Shown here: in pieces, positions 16,401 through 16,941 of the stretch
Position numbering within the stretch: position 1 is the first letter of the stretch
Layout of the letters: every line of letters starts with the position of its first letter
Assembly: GCA_947258805.1 (NCBI GenBank)
Contig: CAMYJV010000074.1
Coordinates: forward strand, 1 to 16,941
Source of the DNA: an uncultured Gammaproteobacteria bacterium
Lineage (GTDB): Bacteria; Pseudomonadota; Gammaproteobacteria; GCA-2729495
DNA: 16,941 nucleotides
Direction of reading: 5' to 3'
Position numbers and translations under genes: made by a program
The notes under the pieces: model-generated
Told to the model about the DNA's origin: nothing
What the model saw: only the letters and a program-made list of their open reading frames with translations
The model's database searches: none

Positions 16401-16941
16401 CTGGCGTTTGCCGCCCGCGCCCGGCGATGGAGACAACCGCGTGGGGTCGGCAGCCAGTTTTGCCACGCTGGCGCCAAGGGACGGGCCGCTGGCGGTGGCC
16501 AGCATCAGTGGCGACGTGCGAATTTTCTCCGCCCTGCAGCCAGTGGTGCTGTCCGCCGGACAGGCACCGGCCTTTATTGGTCACCTGCGCCCGGTGACAA
16601 CCATGCGATTTGACGCCTCTGGAAGCTTGCTGGCCACCGGCGCCCTCGACGGCAGCCTCCGGGTCTGGGACGTTGGCACCGGAGCGCCGCGGGCTTTCTT
16701 TGCGAACCAGGCGGATGGCGCTGCTCTCGATCTGGCCTTTACCCCGGACGGGCAGCAGATGATCTCGGCCAGTCAGAGATCGGGGCTGGTCACCGATGCG
16801 CTGACCGGTGCCGAGCTGGCGCGCGCGAGCATCCAGGCAGGCCGGCCACAGCTTGCCGTCAGTGCAGACGGGACGGAGGTCTGGATTGCCGGTGACCGCC
16901 TGGGTCTGACACGCTGGCGCTGGCAGGCCGGTATCCTGGAA
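13450..16941 (+). CDS. AAA_35-type ATPase - TM - P-domain - WD40 protein (3' end outside window)
   Basis: The frame is open from the ATG at 13450 to the window end, giving 1164 residues with no stop, so the gene is incomplete. Residues 10-250 match the AAA-like domain AAA_35 known from cyanobacterial ATPase-WD40 proteins: F-Y-S-V-G-G-P-V-Q-P-D opening, Y-V-T-R-K-A-D, P-loop APPDTGKTS (47-55), V-D-L-A (65-68 region onward), S-W-W-Q-D-R, Walker B VVICVDRID (141-149) and L-T-F-A-L-L-G-A. A single membrane helix spans about 371-388, with Arg370 on its N side. Residues about 583-679 resemble a P/Homo B domain (H600-P601, S-G-R-T, G653-T-W, W673-E-L). From about 700 on there are repeated WD40-like blades with Trp at 730, 770, 815, 856, 897, 985 and 1073; the best repeat is G-H...V-W-D (1044-1074). 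It is probably a membrane-anchored sensor or scaffold; the partner and signal are unknown. The start lacks a strong ribosome-binding site but fits the domain's N-terminus. Confidence 0.85.
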   Translation, partial: MSSVKQEAGFYSVGGPVQPDRPCYVTRKADEILFSRLAQGEYCQVFAPPDTGKTSLVAHTAERLQDAGIAVAAVDLAQISSRDLSEDVGRWYYSFAYRLMRTLRIRANIQSWWQDRSGLTNLQRLREFFLDIVLAESDQPVVICVDRIDAVLDRKVSLDLFGAIRACHDARATEPEYRRLTFALLGAESVGHKIPRGGNSPFEVCTRVVLEDFRPDELEQLTAGIGCDAMASRVIAARVWYWTAGHPYLSQKIFRALARRDGPPDAGTVDAVAAALFLPRNAVREEPHLSAVANQLQHENKTRVARLSVYGKVRKGGEVAADPMLRPHRELLRSGVVSVDPEGRFTPRNRIYAEVFTAHWVNQSLPFSWRGLVAAAAVVAFAIIIPIWYTEYLPRPYIRTLSAQSTDFVTALDAFQRLRFLPGFKATAKDLFRDYLVRESRESGSLQEVQRFGERLPELSGRTELRDGLVAEFWERNTQRALGRGRRDNATLYALRAIEAPSPARQRQVGELLGSDFDALLGTIRHRELLAGIGVDPASKLLTLLDEQHGVSVWQLTEAGPRRVQSIELAAEEVLPLQSSLLFDAKTQGRRLQVSVYTDHPRPADVLVELRAPSGRTARARLQPGAQTADGGYGLDSRRDPALRGLLDESPAGTWTAYFIDTQQGIGGALARWELRIDGQSAAAPALAPSVQPIPEPGVARRANSILAGNGRRALIWPAEPSVRGDILYWNISSGEVLARIPRRADFQQARFALGNKLVLVIGGRAIEVWDAERAELRSTVPYEPSLKPVLSANGRFLVVDSILDDSNDNALAIWDLETGKESSRLVTGELVGLTAVDPAGQYLAVGDGDRLVRLWAVKDKRIAREFEHGSAPTSVHFGPAGQWLVTEDAAHTLRLWALEDEARPVLVRQSAAPWSVSFDGDWLMIGSLDRGFELLGLADQTRRGPILQHGLPGTVRAGMQGGGQLAAASQVAFTWDGESSVKTWRLPPAPGDGDNRVGSAASFATLAPRDGPLAVASISGDVRIFSALQPVVLSAGQAPAFIGHLRPVTTMRFDASGSLLATGALDGSLRVWDVGTGAPRAFFANQADGAALDLAFTPDGQQMISASQRSGLVTDALTGAELARASIQAGRPQLAVSADGTEVWIAGDRLGLTRWRWQAGILE

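Overview
The window is GC-rich bacterial chromosome with densely packed genes. It most resembles a free-living, probably aquatic gammaproteobacterium. The grounds are two TonB-dependent outer-membrane receptors, a PhhB-type pterin dehydratase, a proBA operon of proteobacterial type, and short dispersed intergenic repeats of the 'GGAGCGGCTTTAGCCGCGA' kind that are common in that class. No rRNA, tRNA, CRISPR array, phage gene or transposase gene is visible. The taxonomic placement is inference from gene content only.

Layout. (1) 1-271: non-coding leader with a strong 17-bp hairpin and a second hairpin just upstream of phhB. (2) 272-616 (+): pterin-4a-carbinolamine dehydratase, convergent with (3) 640-3069 (-): a large TonB-dependent receptor. 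(4) 3070-3301: a divergent control region with repeated short motifs. (5) 3302-5639 (+): a secreted DUF1838 protein followed by an aldehyde dehydrogenase, a tight two-gene operon. The receptor, the exported protein and the dehydrogenase look like an uptake-plus-oxidation module for an unknown substrate. (6) 5664-7460 (-): acetolactate synthase large subunit. (7) 7677-10626 (+): acetolactate synthase small subunit, glutamate 5-kinase and gamma-glutamyl phosphate reductase as a compact ilvN-proB-proA operon. The two subunits of one enzyme are therefore transcribed divergently, and the regulatory subunit travels with proline biosynthesis. (8) 10627-11047: a 421-bp gene-free stretch full of inverted repeats, including a 147-bp element bounded by 31-bp inverted repeats. 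(9) 11048-13289 (-): a small unrecognised protein followed by a second TonB-dependent receptor. (10) 13450 to the window end (+): an incomplete giant protein with an AAA_35-type ATPase domain, one membrane helix, a proprotein-convertase-like P domain and a WD40 propeller.

The most unusual item is gene (10). It joins a cytoplasmic STAND/AAA-like nucleotide-binding domain to a probably extracytoplasmic P domain and beta-propeller across one transmembrane helix, and its Walker B motif has Arg where Glu is expected. The next most interesting are the split, divergent ilvB/ilvN arrangement and the family of hairpins with GGGA/TGGA loops between genes.
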